From positions 1,364,001-1,428,000 of the forward strand of contig JAIUPT010000042.1 of assembly GCA_022315425.1 (NCBI GenBank): a stretch of 64,000 nucleotides of DNA, written 5' to 3'. The position numbers and the translations under genes were made by a program. Shown here in pieces: positions 11,440-22,381 of the stretch. The notes under the pieces are model-generated. The model saw nothing but the letters and a program-made list of their open reading frames with translations, was not told where the DNA came from and ran no database searches. The DNA comes from Pseudevernia furfuracea. Taxonomy: Eukaryota; Ascomycota; Lecanoromycetes; Lecanorales; Parmeliaceae. Within the stretch, counting starts at the first letter, position 1. Each line of letters begins with the position of its first letter.

Positions 11440-12457
11440 TTACCTTGGAACGCTGCCGCTACCTATGGCCCGGGTCGTGTCAAAGATGCCCATAGTGTGC
11501 TCCCAGATTCGTTGCGACCATGATCCTTCTCTGTACCGTTGAAGCACTCCAGGCGCGGAGATTTGCTCACTCGAAGAGTTGATGCGCCACGCGCCTGGAC
11601 CGTATCTGTCAGTCATTAGGAGAAAAGCTTGTCTCTCGCCACACTCTTCCACCGGCATGCCGACACACAGCATCACCAGCGCAACAAGGCCGCGAATGCA
11701 TGCCAATGTCACCCTCCATACGATTCCAGACGACTCTGGCGGAGTAAGCCGGGCGAAGATATCCGTTCTCACCAGCCCAGGATAAGAGTGCAAGAAGGTA
11801 ACTCGTTCGTTCTTCTCGGCCAATCGCTCAAAAGCTAGGCTCGTCATAGTCGTAGTGTGATTGACGACTGCGATCGGAGACCACTGCCGGTCGAGACCAA
11901 TATCTTGTTCATGTAGAGCTTTCTCTCTTCCACCGGCCAGCACACTCAGAACCCGCGGCCGTGGCGACTGACGAAGGAGTCGCATAAGATTACACACGAG
12001 CCGTATCCGGGCGTAGTACGAAATGGAGAAGCAAGTTTCAAGGCCCTCTTTCGTGTCTATCCGACCCGTCAGCGACCGCAAGCTCCGCAGTTGGAAGGTG
12101 CGTACATTGCGGCCCGTTCAGAGGAATCAGACCTGGGCTCATGTACAAGTAATCCACCTTTTGCTCAACGGCGGTGATCTGCCCGCATGCGGCATCGACG
12201 TCGGAGAGCAGAGAGACTTCCGCTCGGATGAAGACGAGTTTGCAGCTTGGATTGAGGACTTCTAGCTTTGCACGTTGATTTGCAAACCGGGATGCTGATC
12301 TCCCCAGGACGTAGAAGGTGGATTTTTGCAGCTTCTGTACCATCTTCTCAAGCGTACTGGCGCCGATGCCGCTCGTGGCACCAGCAAAGACGCATACGGC
12401 TTCTACATCCTGCTCCCTGTCAAGGTTGTACTGCCGGACCGTCGTAGCTTTAACCAT
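11440..12457 (-). CDS. Atypical short-chain dehydrogenase/reductase lacking YxxxK
   Basis: An NAD(P)-binding Rossmann protein of the SDR superfamily. Two exons, 12457-12106 and 12056-11440, with a 49 bp intron in phase 1; 322 residues. The splice joins NGPQ to YTKEGLETCFSISYYAR, a helix typical of a fungal SDR subgroup seen in metabolite clusters. The cofactor loop is AGATSGIG near residues 25-32. The usual NNAG is replaced by YMSPG. In the segment VVNHTTTMTSLAFERLA, where Tyr-x3-Lys should sit, neither residue is present. It probably binds cofactor, but catalysis may not use the standard Ser-Tyr-Lys mechanism. Divergent from the SMP-30-like gene with 464 bp between them, which suggests co-regulation. 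Confidence 0.88.
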
Positions 12458-12921
12458 GTTTCATCACGCTTCAAAACGGTATGCGATGCCTGTCTCTCGA
12501 AGTAATAGCGATGCGAGTTAGGAAATGCGCGATGCAGTGTAAGGAGTACGGACATGCACTGGTTTGTCAGTGAGGTGAATGTTTAGGTCACAGTCTGCGT
12601 CATTGTGAAGTTGATTTGATGACTGTATTGTGTATCCGCACGCTATACCTTATCCGTCCTCGGGCTGATGTGCGGTCGGACAATTCCTACCGAATACGTC
12701 TGCACAAAACCGAGAGTCAGATGCAAGCTGATCCCAAGCGGTACAGCACCGTCGTCTGTACCCGTCAATCCTCCGTTGCTTTCGAGCAGGGAGGCTGATT
12801 GACATGACGATAATTATGGCTTACATTTACAAATGATAAGTTTCTCAAACACATGGTGTGACAAACGATATAATCCTCAACCCATCATGCTCGCTTGAAT
12901 CATTTCACTTAGGTCAGCAGC
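12458..12921. promoter_or_regulatory. Divergent promoter of SDR and SMP-30-like gene, with CGG-N10-CCG site
   Basis: A shared upstream region of 464 bp. It contains TCGG, ten bases, then CCGA at 12676-12693, an inverted CGG-N10-CCG of the general form bound by dimeric Zn2Cys6 factors. Whether the cluster regulator uses it is inference. Confidence 0.4.
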
Positions 12922-13926
12922 ATGCCTTTCGCTCCTTTCCCCACCGTTGCGAGCCTTTGCGCAGCCCTTGCATCGCCGTTGAATCAAGCAAACACATCAT
13001 TAACTTTCGCTCCTGTCACTCCCGTTCACAACTTCAGGGCGGGGACATGGGTCGAAAATCTCCACGTGCGACGCACCGGCGACATTCTCGTCACCTTGTT
13101 AGCGCCTGAACCCGCAGTGTATCAGATCGACCCTCGGACCGGCGAAGCCTACCTCGTCACTACGATCCCGGGCGTGACGAGTGTTTCGGGCCTGGCAGAA
13201 GGGCTCGATGATGTCTTCTACGTCAACGCGCTGAACCTCAGTTTGGAGACCCTGCAAGGACAGCGAGGCTCGAACGCCATCTGGGAGCTGGACTTGCGAG
13301 ATGCTGACCCGCCCGTCCGCCGCGCGCGAATTGAGCCCAGGCTCGCGGTGGAGGTTCCGAATGCGAGGATACTCAACGGGTTGGCAGCCTTCGACACCGA
13401 GAAGGGCATATATTTCACGGCCGACTATCAAGGTGGCGTGATATATCGCATCGATGTAAAGACTGGCACTGCAGGCGTCGCTCTCGCAAACAACTACACG
13501 GCGCCCGGCGAGGTGGGCGGTGTCAATGGCCTCCAGGTTCACCACAGCTACCTATACTGGACCAGCAATGGAGCGAACGTTTTCGCGAGGGTTCCGATCA
13601 GCAACGATGGCCTACCGACTGGACCCACAGAAGTGATACTCAAGGATTTCCCGTCCGACGACTTCACGTTTGACAGCCGTGGGAATGTGTATCTCGTTGA
13701 CAACACGACCGCAGTTGCTATCCTCCGAGCAGGCTCGAGCAACGCGGAAGAGGTGGCCTCTGGCATTGCGAATCCTACTGCGGTCCGTTTTGGGAGAGAA
13801 TGGTTTGATAGGGACGTCCTGTACGTGTCATCTAGAGGCAGCGACCCTCATGAAGGACCCGGTAGTCCTCACGTACCTGGAAGACTGAGCAAGATAGAGT
13901 TGTCGCGCTGCGATGGGCAAAGATAA
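12922..13926 (+). CDS. SMP-30/gluconolactonase-like six-bladed beta-propeller protein
   Basis: A single-exon gene of 334 residues. The repeated pattern GDILVTLLAPEPAVYQIDP, GIYFTADYQGGVIYRIDV, YLYWTSNGANVFARVPI and GNVYLVDN is that of SMP-30/gluconolactonase-like propellers, which include lactonases, paraoxonases and strictosidine-synthase-like proteins. Acidic and Asn residues in the blade loops (for example GVNGLQ and DDFTFDSRGN) could bind the central metal ion. The N-terminus is moderately hydrophobic but not a strong signal peptide. In fungal metabolite clusters such proteins often have unassigned roles as hydrolases, cyclases or dehydratases. Its divergent arrangement with the SDR supports membership of the cluster. 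The exact reaction cannot be read from the sequence. Confidence 0.85.
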   Translation: MPFAPFPTVASLCAALASPLNQANTSLTFAPVTPVHNFRAGTWVENLHVRRTGDILVTLLAPEPAVYQIDPRTGEAYLVTTIPGVTSVSGLAEGLDDVFYVNALNLSLETLQGQRGSNAIWELDLRDADPPVRRARIEPRLAVEVPNARILNGLAAFDTEKGIYFTADYQGGVIYRIDVKTGTAGVALANNYTAPGEVGGVNGLQVHHSYLYWTSNGANVFARVPISNDGLPTGPTEVILKDFPSDDFTFDSRGNVYLVDNTTAVAILRAGSSNAEEVASGIANPTAVRFGREWFDRDVLYVSSRGSDPHEGPGSPHVPGRLSKIELSRCDGQR

Positions 13927-14837
13927 TTTGGAGTCTATCATTTGCAAATGGGGCTTGTCATTACCAACCACCCCTCGCGTCCTCTCCTGCCTATGAGAAA
14001 TACAGGTAAGCCCTACATCTTCTGCAAAGTGCTAGATTGTTGTCGAAATTTAGTCTACCTTATCTGGACTACACTAGCAGAAAGACGTATGTGCGAAGAG
14101 GCTTTGTACTCGCGCCAATGTATGACATAAGCAATCAAACAATGATGTTGACGTTTCAATGCTTTTGTCAACAACCCGCTCTTCGAAACCCCGCTTGACT
14201 GATTTTTTCCTGTGCTACACCACACTAGCTCGGCTTGTCCTTCGCAAGGTATAAAGCTCAAGGACTGGCGTGTTTGCTTGGTCTGCATCCTTCCCATCGA
14301 CAGTGCCGCCCATGACAATTTTCATGGATGCCTGGTTTGTTGGACTTGAAAAGGGTGAGGCTAGCTTGTTGCAACCCGACGCACGTCTTCTATAGAATGG
14401 TTGGTGAAGACTGATTTCTGATCTACGATACTACCTTAACCTACCTAGGTCGTCTGCGCCCGCGAAGACGCTAATATCTCTAGCGTCAAGATCTCGGCTA
14501 CCCCTAAAGTGGGGTATATTCTTAATCCTTGAGAAACTAGAAAAGAAAAGATATTGTTAGAAAATGTGGCAAACAGCCCTACTACTAGTGGCTTGGCACT
14601 CCGCCCACTTCATGTATTCTATCTCCCTACATAGACAACTTAGTCCACTCAATATCAGTCTCTTTAGACCCCATTATTCAACAAGATACCTAAGAAGAAA
14701 TCGTTGGATCTGTCACTGCTTCACCACCTCCTTGTTTTATCATTTTGAGATTCCAGTGCTTGGTTCGCCACCCATTAGCATCGATAAGAGCTCGCATATG
14801 CATTGACATGTGCTCGATCAAGAACTGCTCCCACGCT
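13927..14837. other. Intergenic region with two adjacent inverted repeats
   Basis: 911 bp between the 3' ends of the propeller gene and the regulator. No gene is evident. Two perfect short inverted repeats lie side by side: GACGCTA/TAGCGTC (14467-14473 and 14481-14487) and TACCCC/GGGGTA (14499-14504 and 14511-14516). They could form hairpins in RNA or be a remnant of a small transposable element. Confidence 0.5.
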
Positions 14838-17082
14838 TCAAGTCGCATGCAATCGCTCCGGTGCATCTTGTAATTGTGACTTCAGGAGCGAATGAGACGT
14901 CTCGAGGCTTTTCTTGAGCGCTTTAGAGACAGCCTGATCCACCGGCATACCCCCGTGCATGGCATCAGCCTGCGCCAGCAAAGAGGATACCAGGACATAG
15001 CACTTGATGCTCTTCTCACCACCGCAACTCATTCGTGCAACCGCTAGCTCCAGGTATTTATCAATCGCCTTGCGCAGCTCCTTGCGCATGAAAGCGTTGC
15101 CAGGGTTCGTTGAAGGTGCCCGGTCGACTTCCGACTGGTCCGTGAGCTCGCCGCACAGATAGAGTGCACACTGCGCATATACCACACGCAAAAGGCCTTT
15201 GCCGCACAAACGCAAGTGATAGAAGTCGTCGTCTCCGGATTGGGCCAAGTGTGAGGTCAGAAGGAAGGATGTCTCAAGGCACACCTTGCGCGAGTAATAG
15301 TACGAGGGATTCGAAATTGCCTGGACGGCAAAGGGTTGATGGAGACCAAGGACGAATCGCTGTACCAGAAGGTCGACCATTTTCGTCTGGAAAGGCGTGG
15401 GTGGCGTGCTGCTCATACAGTAAGAGGATATCAAGTCGGAGCACGTTTTCAGCGCTTCCAATAGCTTGGAGCTCAGACTCAGGACTTCTTCGAAAGAGTG
15501 CTTGGACCGGAAGTTGTTGATGAATCTGGCTATTTTCAACCGGATAGGTGCTGTCTTCATCAACAAGATCTGAATGGATGATTGGGTAAGTTGGTCCATT
15601 GGCTTGGTGGTGACCAGATTCCCAGAGGACCTGTTAGCCTCCAGGTGTGCATCGTCGATATTTGACGGCAACGCACAGTCGTAGTCGTCGCAAGCTATCC
15701 CTGGTACGCTACCGCAGTCCATGCTGGCTTGTAACTCCAGCTCCACGATGGTCGCCCAGAGCCGGCGTTGTGATTCAATGTCAGCAGAGCACACGTTAGG
15801 GGATGAATGAGCTTCTGGATCGATGTGAAGACCCATGTGCATGGCCATCCGCACGAGGGAGCCCGTCGAAAGCCAAGCATTATCACCGCTGAACGATTTG
15901 ACTTGGCGGGCAAGCACAATAAGACACTGTATGCGGAGACCATCCAAACTCGGCCTGGTCTTTTGTCTAAGCGAGCTCAGCCATACACAGGCAATGTCGA
16001 TCCATTGAAGCGCAGTCGCTCGCGAGACGCCAGTCTCAGGCAAACAGAAAGTCGAGCCGATGCACATCACTACGAGGAGAGTAGTATCGAATGCTTTGCT
16101 GACGGATCCCGAGTCTTCCCAGAAGGCTTTGTATTGTTCGCGGAACGAGGGAACGTGCAGGATGCCAAAGACGGTCTGGAAAGTGCGGAAATATGCCTGA
16201 ACGAGGCGATCTGACACGACCTTGGTCGGGACCATATCCCTCAGAGACGTATTGGGCTGAGCGGCAGTGCGCTCCTGCATATTGATCTTTTTGGCGAGGG
16301 CTTTACACCGGGCAAACGTAGGACCGCCGTGCTTGGACTCATCTGTCTCATGAGTTTGCATGACGGTCATCACCTCAGAAGACTACATGGCGTGAGAAAG
16401 GTAGGTAGAATGCCGAAAACGATGCCTCGACAGGACATTGACTTACCTGATACGCAAAATTCGTCCAATGGCTCTGCCTGTAGAACTTGGCCTTGAAGGT
16501 GTCTTGCAAGGAGGCATTTGGGGTTGTGCGGTAAAAAGCGACAGGTGGAGGAGGTTTGGCAGGTGGAGGGACTTTGGGTTCCGCGGACGAGACCTGGTCG
16601 TCGAGCATGCCGGTCAAGTCCAGGTCCCAGCCCAGCGGCCAGACAGCGGGCGACAATGCTGGAGCAGGCCGTAACTCATCTGGCTCAAGAAAGCTAACGA
16701 GACTGGACGAATCCGAGTAACTGCCGTTGCCACTGTCGAAGGGTGTGTTGGGGGCAACGGGGGCGGCGGCGGCGGTGGTCCGCCTGGGCATCTGCTCAAA
16801 GACGGAGAACTGAATGTCTTGGGCCTCGAAGGGCGCTGTGGTCAGCATTTCTCCACCATCGTGGATGTACAGGCAGCCGTCAATGTTGGCCTTGACGCAT
16901 TGTTGGCATGGGCTGAAGCGGTCACACCTATATGGAGAAGGACTTTGTCAGTACCATTGCAAGTCCATGAGAGCAGATGGTACATAGGAATACTTGATCT
17001 TTCTACGCCGGCACTGCTCGCAAGAAAGAGCGGGCCGTCTTTTCTTGCGCGGAGGGGAGGTAGGACAGGTGTCCAGGTCCAT
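14838..17082 (-). CDS. Zn2Cys6 transcription factor with fungal-specific middle domain; likely cluster regulator
   Basis: A nuclear DNA-binding regulator. Three exons: 17082-16994, 16927-16447 and 16382-14838; introns 66 and 64 bp; 704 residues. The binuclear zinc cluster is split by the first intron and becomes complete on splicing: C21-x2-C24-x6-C31-x5-C37-x2-C40-x7-C48, preceded by a basic PPRKKRRP stretch. A Pro/Ala/Ser-rich linker follows. The large third exon carries the fungal-specific transcription factor domain, with blocks such as MGLHIDPEA and RRLWATIVELELQASMDCG. It lies in the middle of the cluster between biosynthetic genes, so it is the best candidate pathway activator. The first donor is gtattc, weaker than consensus, but it is the only join that keeps the cysteine spacing. 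Confidence 0.93.
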
Positions 17083-17280
17083 GTCTGGGATATTCAATGA
17101 GCGCTTAGATGTTGCTATCATTCAGATAAAGTCATTGTCTGTGGGAATGACAAGTGTGGGCCACGGATTGCATTTTCAGCTTCTACCTAGGTCTTCGCTG
17201 CGAGCCGTACGTTGGAGACATAGTGGATAGATAAAGCAGTATTGTTCATAGACTGAAATTGCTCTTACTGTACGGTATGT

Positions 17281-17354
17281 AAAGTAAAGTAAAGTAAAGT
17301 AAAGTAAAGTAAAGTAAAGTAAAGTAAAGTAAAGTAAAGTAAAGTAAAGTAAAG
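17281..17354. repeat. (AAAGT)n pentanucleotide microsatellite
   Basis: About 15 uninterrupted copies of AAAGT upstream of the regulator gene. It lies immediately beside a tRNA-like fragment on the minus strand. Confidence 0.97.
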
Positions 17355-17420
17355 AGGGTGACAGGGCGAGAGTCTAGAGTACTCTAGTGCTGACCCCTAC
17401 ACCACGGGACGGGGATCTAC
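17355..17420 (-). other. Degenerate tRNA-like fragment (possible tRNA-Glu-derived SINE head)
   Basis: Read on the minus strand, GTGGTGTAGGGGTCAGCA resembles a tRNA A-box/D-arm. It is followed by CTCTAGACTCTCGCC, which recalls the anticodon arm of tRNA-Glu(CTC). The T-arm and B-box are missing and the anticodon stem does not pair well, so it is not a working tRNA. The adjoining short tandem repeat is the kind of tail seen on tRNA-derived SINEs. Confidence 0.25.
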
Positions 17421-19085
17421 GCGGCCAATTCGATTCCCTTGCGGTGGGCTCATCATTTATGCAGGTCATAAATGCAACAGCAAAGCCCGCACCCTTCATT
17501 ACCTAGCCCCCCCCCCCATATACATAAGGTACATAAGGTACATACCTCTTCAACCGTTGGTCTCGACGAATTCCTGTTGGTATGGACTAGACAGTATGTA
17601 GGACTTGATTTGCTATTCTGAACCGATACAGTATAGATTTCGTCGCAAAGATCCAAGACTCTCATATCGATCAACTCGTTGTTGCGTTAAGTCATTGAAG
17701 CGAGAATAATAATACGGTACTCGAAGTGCCTCGTCTTGATCTTTCAACTTTTCAAGGGAGGCACATTATTATTAAGTTATTAGTAAGCCCTCATCTAGGT
17801 ATTAATTACCTTATTACGGAGTACGTACTCGTAGAGTGTTTTTTGGATTTTGGGCGGCAGTGCGGACTGCGGACCTAGCCACTAGCGTACCCATGTGAAC
17901 CCGGCCAAGTCCCGCTACCGGTTTGGCTCGGATTTATCAGGACATTGCATAGGTACTCTCTACCCTCTCTACTCTACACACATTCCCAGATTCCCAGATG
18001 CCCGGATCCCCAGCATATTATTCTCATGAATTCTCATGAATTCTAGCGGCGTTACACTATCGATCGCATTTGAGGCACACCCCGGGAAAGGAGTGGTGAT
18101 TGGTGAAGGGTAGAGTAAGTAAGGTAGGCGTCGAGGGATAGTTAAAGTCATTCAATATGATGGAAGTATGTACATATCTGCAATTCGGGGGACACCACTC
18201 TTCGCATCCTCGCTTCTCGTACTACATTAGTTTTGAACACTAGAGCTCACACTTGTGCTCCCAGACTTTCACTCTGCTGGATTTAATTCTGATCGACCGT
18301 TCTCCGTTCATGTCACCATACCTATGGCGAGCATGTCTTTTCCTTCCCACCGTCCATCAGCCCGTCTTACACGCGTCCGTCTCCGTCTTACCATACCCGA
18401 GTTGTTTCGACGTCAGGCCTCTCTAGCTTCGCGCCCCCGCCCGTAGAGTACTTTGGGGGCCTGGCTGCCACCGAAGCAAGTGCAAACGCCTCAACATTGC
18501 TCATCCGAAGGATTGATATATAAAAGTAGAGTCTTTCATGGTTGTCGAAGGTTTTTTTTTTTCCATCGTAAGGAACCATGCTTTTTTGGTATAAAAAAAA
18601 CAAGCGTGGTGAGCCAGCACTAACTTTTATACCAATCTTTTCCGGTTATGTGAACACTTTGACCCCGATTTACAAACGTACTATCTTACAGATTATTGGT
18701 GCGGTAATAATCCAGCTATCGAAAGATCATAGCCGAGTCCACCAAAAGTGAGTCTATGTTGGTCGAAGGCCATAGCCGAAGATCACGGACAAAGAATGTC
18801 AAAAGACTTATCGATGAATTCATCTCTTTCGCTTATGAATTGGCCTGTTTTGATATGGTTTTAAGCGGCGAATTTTCCGGGCATAAATACTGGCCCATGG
18901 CCGCCTCCATGGACTCTTTCCTTATGCTTCTCATGCTTCTTTCATGACTATTCTCTATACCTATATAGTCTTATACAATTCAGTCACCGGATCATCACCC
19001 AACATATCTCAATTCGACGTCACTCATCTCACTATCTTCCGAATCGACATTCACCTACCACCCCTGCTGTCCGAACAACTCCACC

Positions 19086-20900
19086 ATGGAGCATGGTATG
19101 TTTGTTCTGCCCGTCCTGGCGCTGGCCAGCAGCGCATTGCTGTATCTTGCGTACCGTGCCGCACTCCCCCGGCCCATCCCGGGCATCGCCTATCACAAGT
19201 CGGCCGCAAAGAGTCTTTTTGGAGACATACCGAGTATGCTCCGATATATTGCTTCCACCAAGGAAGTACTAGCCTGGTTTTCCGACCAATGCGTCGAGCT
19301 GAATTCGCCAATCGTGCAGCTCTTCATTCGTCCCTTCGGACGCCCGATGGTCTTCATCGCGGACTGGAGGGAGAGCCAAGACATACTCGTGCGCCGCAAG
19401 GAATTCGACCGATCCCACTTTTTCGGCGAGGTCTTGCTAGGCCTGCTCCCGAAAGCCTTCATTTCCATGCAGACCAACGATACGTTTAGGCATCAACGGC
19501 GCCTTCTTGCCAATACCATGTCACCCGCCTTTCTGAACCAAGTCGCCGCGCCAAGGATTCACGATGCTGCTCTCGACCTAGTAGAGCTTTGGCACTTGAA
19601 GATCGAGTTGGCGGGAAACCATCCTTTTTCCGCACCTTCGGATATCCACCACATGACTCTGGACGCCATTTGGGCGACAACATTTGGCACGTCGAGTGGC
19701 ACCACAAAGTCACAAGTGGCTCTTCTTTCAACGCTCGCCAAACTCGAGGCATTGCCCCCAGATGAGAGCGTCCCAGCAGATTTTCCCGAGGGACCGACAC
19801 CTCCGGCATTCAACGCAATCATAACGATGACGGACTCCCTGGACCATGCTATTGGCTCGCCGCTGCCAAGCTGGCACCACTGGTTGCTTCGGCAGAAACC
19901 TTCTTACCGCACTGCGAAGAAGTATAAAGATGATCTGTTTGACGAGCACTTCCGAAACGCCAGGAAGCAGTACTCGGATGATCTCGATGACCAAAAGGAT
20001 GTACGATCTGCCGTCGAAAATGTGCTCCAAAGAGAAGCGATCGCTGCCAGGAAAGAAGAAAGGGCGCCACAGTAAGTCACCACACGTATTTTGCAGGGAC
20101 GAGTCCATATCCCCGTCTACTCTGCCACCGGGTCAATGTACGATGTTAGAGACTGACGCTCGGCAAGATTCGACAGCCCAATCGCCAAGGACGAACTTTT
20201 CGGCTTCCTTGTTGCAGGACACGAGACAACCTCGACGACAGTCGCTTGGGGCGTCAAATATTTAGCGGACAGTCCTCAAGTCCAGCAGAGGCTTCGTGCC
20301 GTCCTTCGCACCGAGTTTTCCGACGCGGCGGCTGCTAGGACTAACCCTTCTGCCGAAGACATTGTCAAGCGCGAGATGGCATACCTGGATGCAGTGACGG
20401 AGGAGATTCTCCGATGTAGCCAGACCTCCCATGGTGCAATACGCAATGCAAAGGTGGACACGGAAGTTCTGGGATACCGCATCCCGGCCGGGACGGACGT
20501 CTACATGTTGTCCAACGGCCCCGGCTTCATGAGCCCGGGCTTCGAGATTGAAGAATCACGGCGCAATCCCAGCAGCCAGGCGAACAAGGACCGGAGCGGC
20601 GGGGTCTGGGACACCGCCGACATGGGCACCTTTGATCCGGAGCGATGGCTCACGCACGACGAGAAGGGCGCGGAAGCATACGACGCGCGAGCCGGGCCGC
20701 AACTCGCCTTTGGCCAGGGGCCCCGTGGGTGCTTTGGCAGGAAGTTGGCGTACATTGAGTTGCGCATCATGATTGTGCTTATCGTATGGAAGTTTGAGCT
20801 CCAGAAGACCCCCCCTGAGCTTAGTGGGTACGAGGCTGTGGATAAACTTACGCACCGACCACAACGGTGCTTCGTGCGGCTTGGGCTTGTACAGGAATAG
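19086..20900 (+). CDS. Cytochrome P450, paralogue of the P450 at 8,927
   Basis: A microsomal P450 monooxygenase of 572 residues in two exons, 19086-20071 and 20168-20900; the 96 bp intron is in phase 2 and restores APQFDSPIAKDELFG. An N-terminal anchor is followed by LPRPIPGIAYHK. The I-helix is AGHETTST (about 345-352), the K-helix ExxR is EILR, and the heme ligand is Cys517 in FGQGPRGCFG. It aligns along its full length with the P450 at 8,927, yet the two genes share no intron position. The pair probably arose by duplication inside the cluster and may catalyse successive or parallel oxidations. The same strand, 374 bp upstream of the medium-chain reductase, suggests related roles. Confidence 0.94.
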
Positions 20901-21274
20901 AGTGTGTGAAAATGACGATTTACCAATCAAGTTGTGGGAAGGTTGTAACCCGACTTGGGGGTTTCGCCGATGAGTTTCGGAAAACTTGACGCCCGGTTTC
21001 AAGGCGATACTGTAGATAGCCGACGAAATGGCTCTTACAGTACAACCCAAAATAAGACGAATTGTCCGGCCTGGTCGGCCAAATCGGAAATACTACAAAA
21101 CGACTTGTAGAGATGTCTCTTAGGCCTACGAGTACCTGAACCTGCTAACTCTTCTCCCATTACATATTCTGCGCTGACTTACCGTGGCAGGGTGAATGAT
21201 TTAGCATGAATATGTGAATGATAAAACTGTCGACGAACCGAACCTCTCACCGCTTATCAAGACTGAATGAAAAC
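20901..21274. promoter_or_regulatory. Intergenic: P450 terminator and reductase promoter
   Basis: 374 bp between two genes on the same strand. No element beyond the expected terminator and promoter could be recognised. Confidence 0.3.
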
Positions 21275-22381
21275 ATGGGAAAGACAACGGCCCCGACGCC
21301 GAACCAGCCGGGCCGCTGGGTGGTCAGCGAGTTCGGTCCCCCTTCGGTCCTGAAGTGGCAAGTCCTGGAATCTTTGCCCGTGCCCTCCAACGACGACGTG
21401 CGGGTCTCCATCCTCGCTGCCGGCGCTTCCGGCGCCGATAACCTCCAGCGCGTGGGGGGCTACCCCGATCCGCGCTGCGAGAAACCCGGCTTCACGCCGG
21501 GCTACGATTTCGTGGGGGAGATCGAGGAGTTGGGGCCCACGGTGGCGGAATCTTTCGACCTTGCGGTCGGGGACCGCGTCGCGTCCATGTGTACGGTCGG
21601 GGCCCACGCCACGCACATGCTCGTGCCCGCCGGCAACCTTCTCAGACTGGAAAAGGATGACGATCCGGTCCGGATGTGCGCGCTTCCGCTCAACTACATG
21701 ACGGCGTACGGCCTGTTGAAACGCTCCGGCGTGAGCCTCCCCCGAGGTTCCAGCATCCTCATCGGCTCGGCTGCGAGCGGAGTGGGGACGGCCATCGCGC
21801 AGCTGGCAGAGGCTTTCGACATGGGGCTGACGATGTACGGGACCTGTCCCGCGTCCAAGGTCGACTTTGTCAAGTCTCTCGGTGTCACACCGATTGATCG
21901 GCGCGCCTCCGATGTGACGGTTCAGGTTCGAGGGCTCACGGGAGGGAGGGGCGTCGACGTCGCGTATGACGCGGTCGGGAGTAAGGAGAGTCTGCAAATT
22001 TCTCATGCGTCCGCCAAAGAGGGTACCGGCCAAGTCGTGTGCTATGGAGTCGTTTCCCTCGTCAGGCCCGATGGCAGCGGAATGTTGCCCGTCGACTTTG
22101 ATCCGTGGAAGTACATACAAGACGGGAAACTTCGCGGCGGTACCGTTTTCGCCGTTACGCACGATTATTACTACACGCAAAAGGACCTCTTCGTGCGGGA
22201 TTTTCAAGCAGTGGCGGAAAAGGTTCGCGAGGGCAAACTGCGCCCTTCTATCTGCAAGCTGTTCCCGCTATCTGAGGTCATCAAAGCAAACGAGCTGCTC
22301 GCTTCCGGAGAGGGCGTTTGGGGCAAGATGGAGTTTGTTGTTGACTTCGAATTAGCAAAGGCCAACATAGTCCGAGTCTAG
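21275..22381 (+). CDS. Zinc-independent medium-chain dehydrogenase/reductase (quinone oxidoreductase/VAT-1-like)
   Basis: An NAD(P)H-dependent reductase of the MDR superfamily, 368 residues, no intron. The N-terminal GroES-like domain contains GRWVVSEFGPPSVLKW and PGFTPGYDFVGEIEELG. The Rossmann domain has the nucleotide-binding loop GSAASGVGTAIAQLAEAF, followed by GGRGVDVAYDAVG. The structural and catalytic zinc cysteines of alcohol dehydrogenases are absent, as in quinone oxidoreductases. The start at 21275 is preferred over an upstream in-frame ATG at 21218 because it has a better context (aacATGG) and matches the usual N-terminus. In the cluster it could reduce an enone intermediate. Sequence does not place it clearly in the LovC-type trans-acting enoyl reductases. 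Confidence 0.9.
   Translation: MGKTTAPTPNQPGRWVVSEFGPPSVLKWQVLESLPVPSNDDVRVSILAAGASGADNLQRVGGYPDPRCEKPGFTPGYDFVGEIEELGPTVAESFDLAVGDRVASMCTVGAHATHMLVPAGNLLRLEKDDDPVRMCALPLNYMTAYGLLKRSGVSLPRGSSILIGSAASGVGTAIAQLAEAFDMGLTMYGTCPASKVDFVKSLGVTPIDRRASDVTVQVRGLTGGRGVDVAYDAVGSKESLQISHASAKEGTGQVVCYGVVSLVRPDGSGMLPVDFDPWKYIQDGKLRGGTVFAVTHDYYYTQKDLFVRDFQAVAEKVREGKLRPSICKLFPLSEVIKANELLASGEGVWGKMEFVVDFELAKANIVRV

Larger units (their letters stand above)
17083..19085. promoter_or_regulatory. 2 kb divergent intergenic region between regulator and third P450
   Basis: Holds the promoters of the Zn2Cys6 gene and the third P450. It contains the (AAAGT)n tract at 17281, a C-run near 17510, a short direct repeat of tctcatgaat near 18021, and T- and A-runs near 18550-18600. 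No coding region is recognised. Confidence 0.4.

Noticed and set aside
21257..22207. Long minus-strand frame (316 codons) opposite the medium-chain reductase
   Set aside because: It is a shadow of the GC-rich plus-strand gene, whose protein is clearly conserved.
21275..22381. Assignment of the medium-chain reductase as a LovC-type trans enoyl reductase
   Set aside because: The N-terminal and cofactor motifs fit quinone-oxidoreductase/VAT-1-like proteins better; the role is left open.
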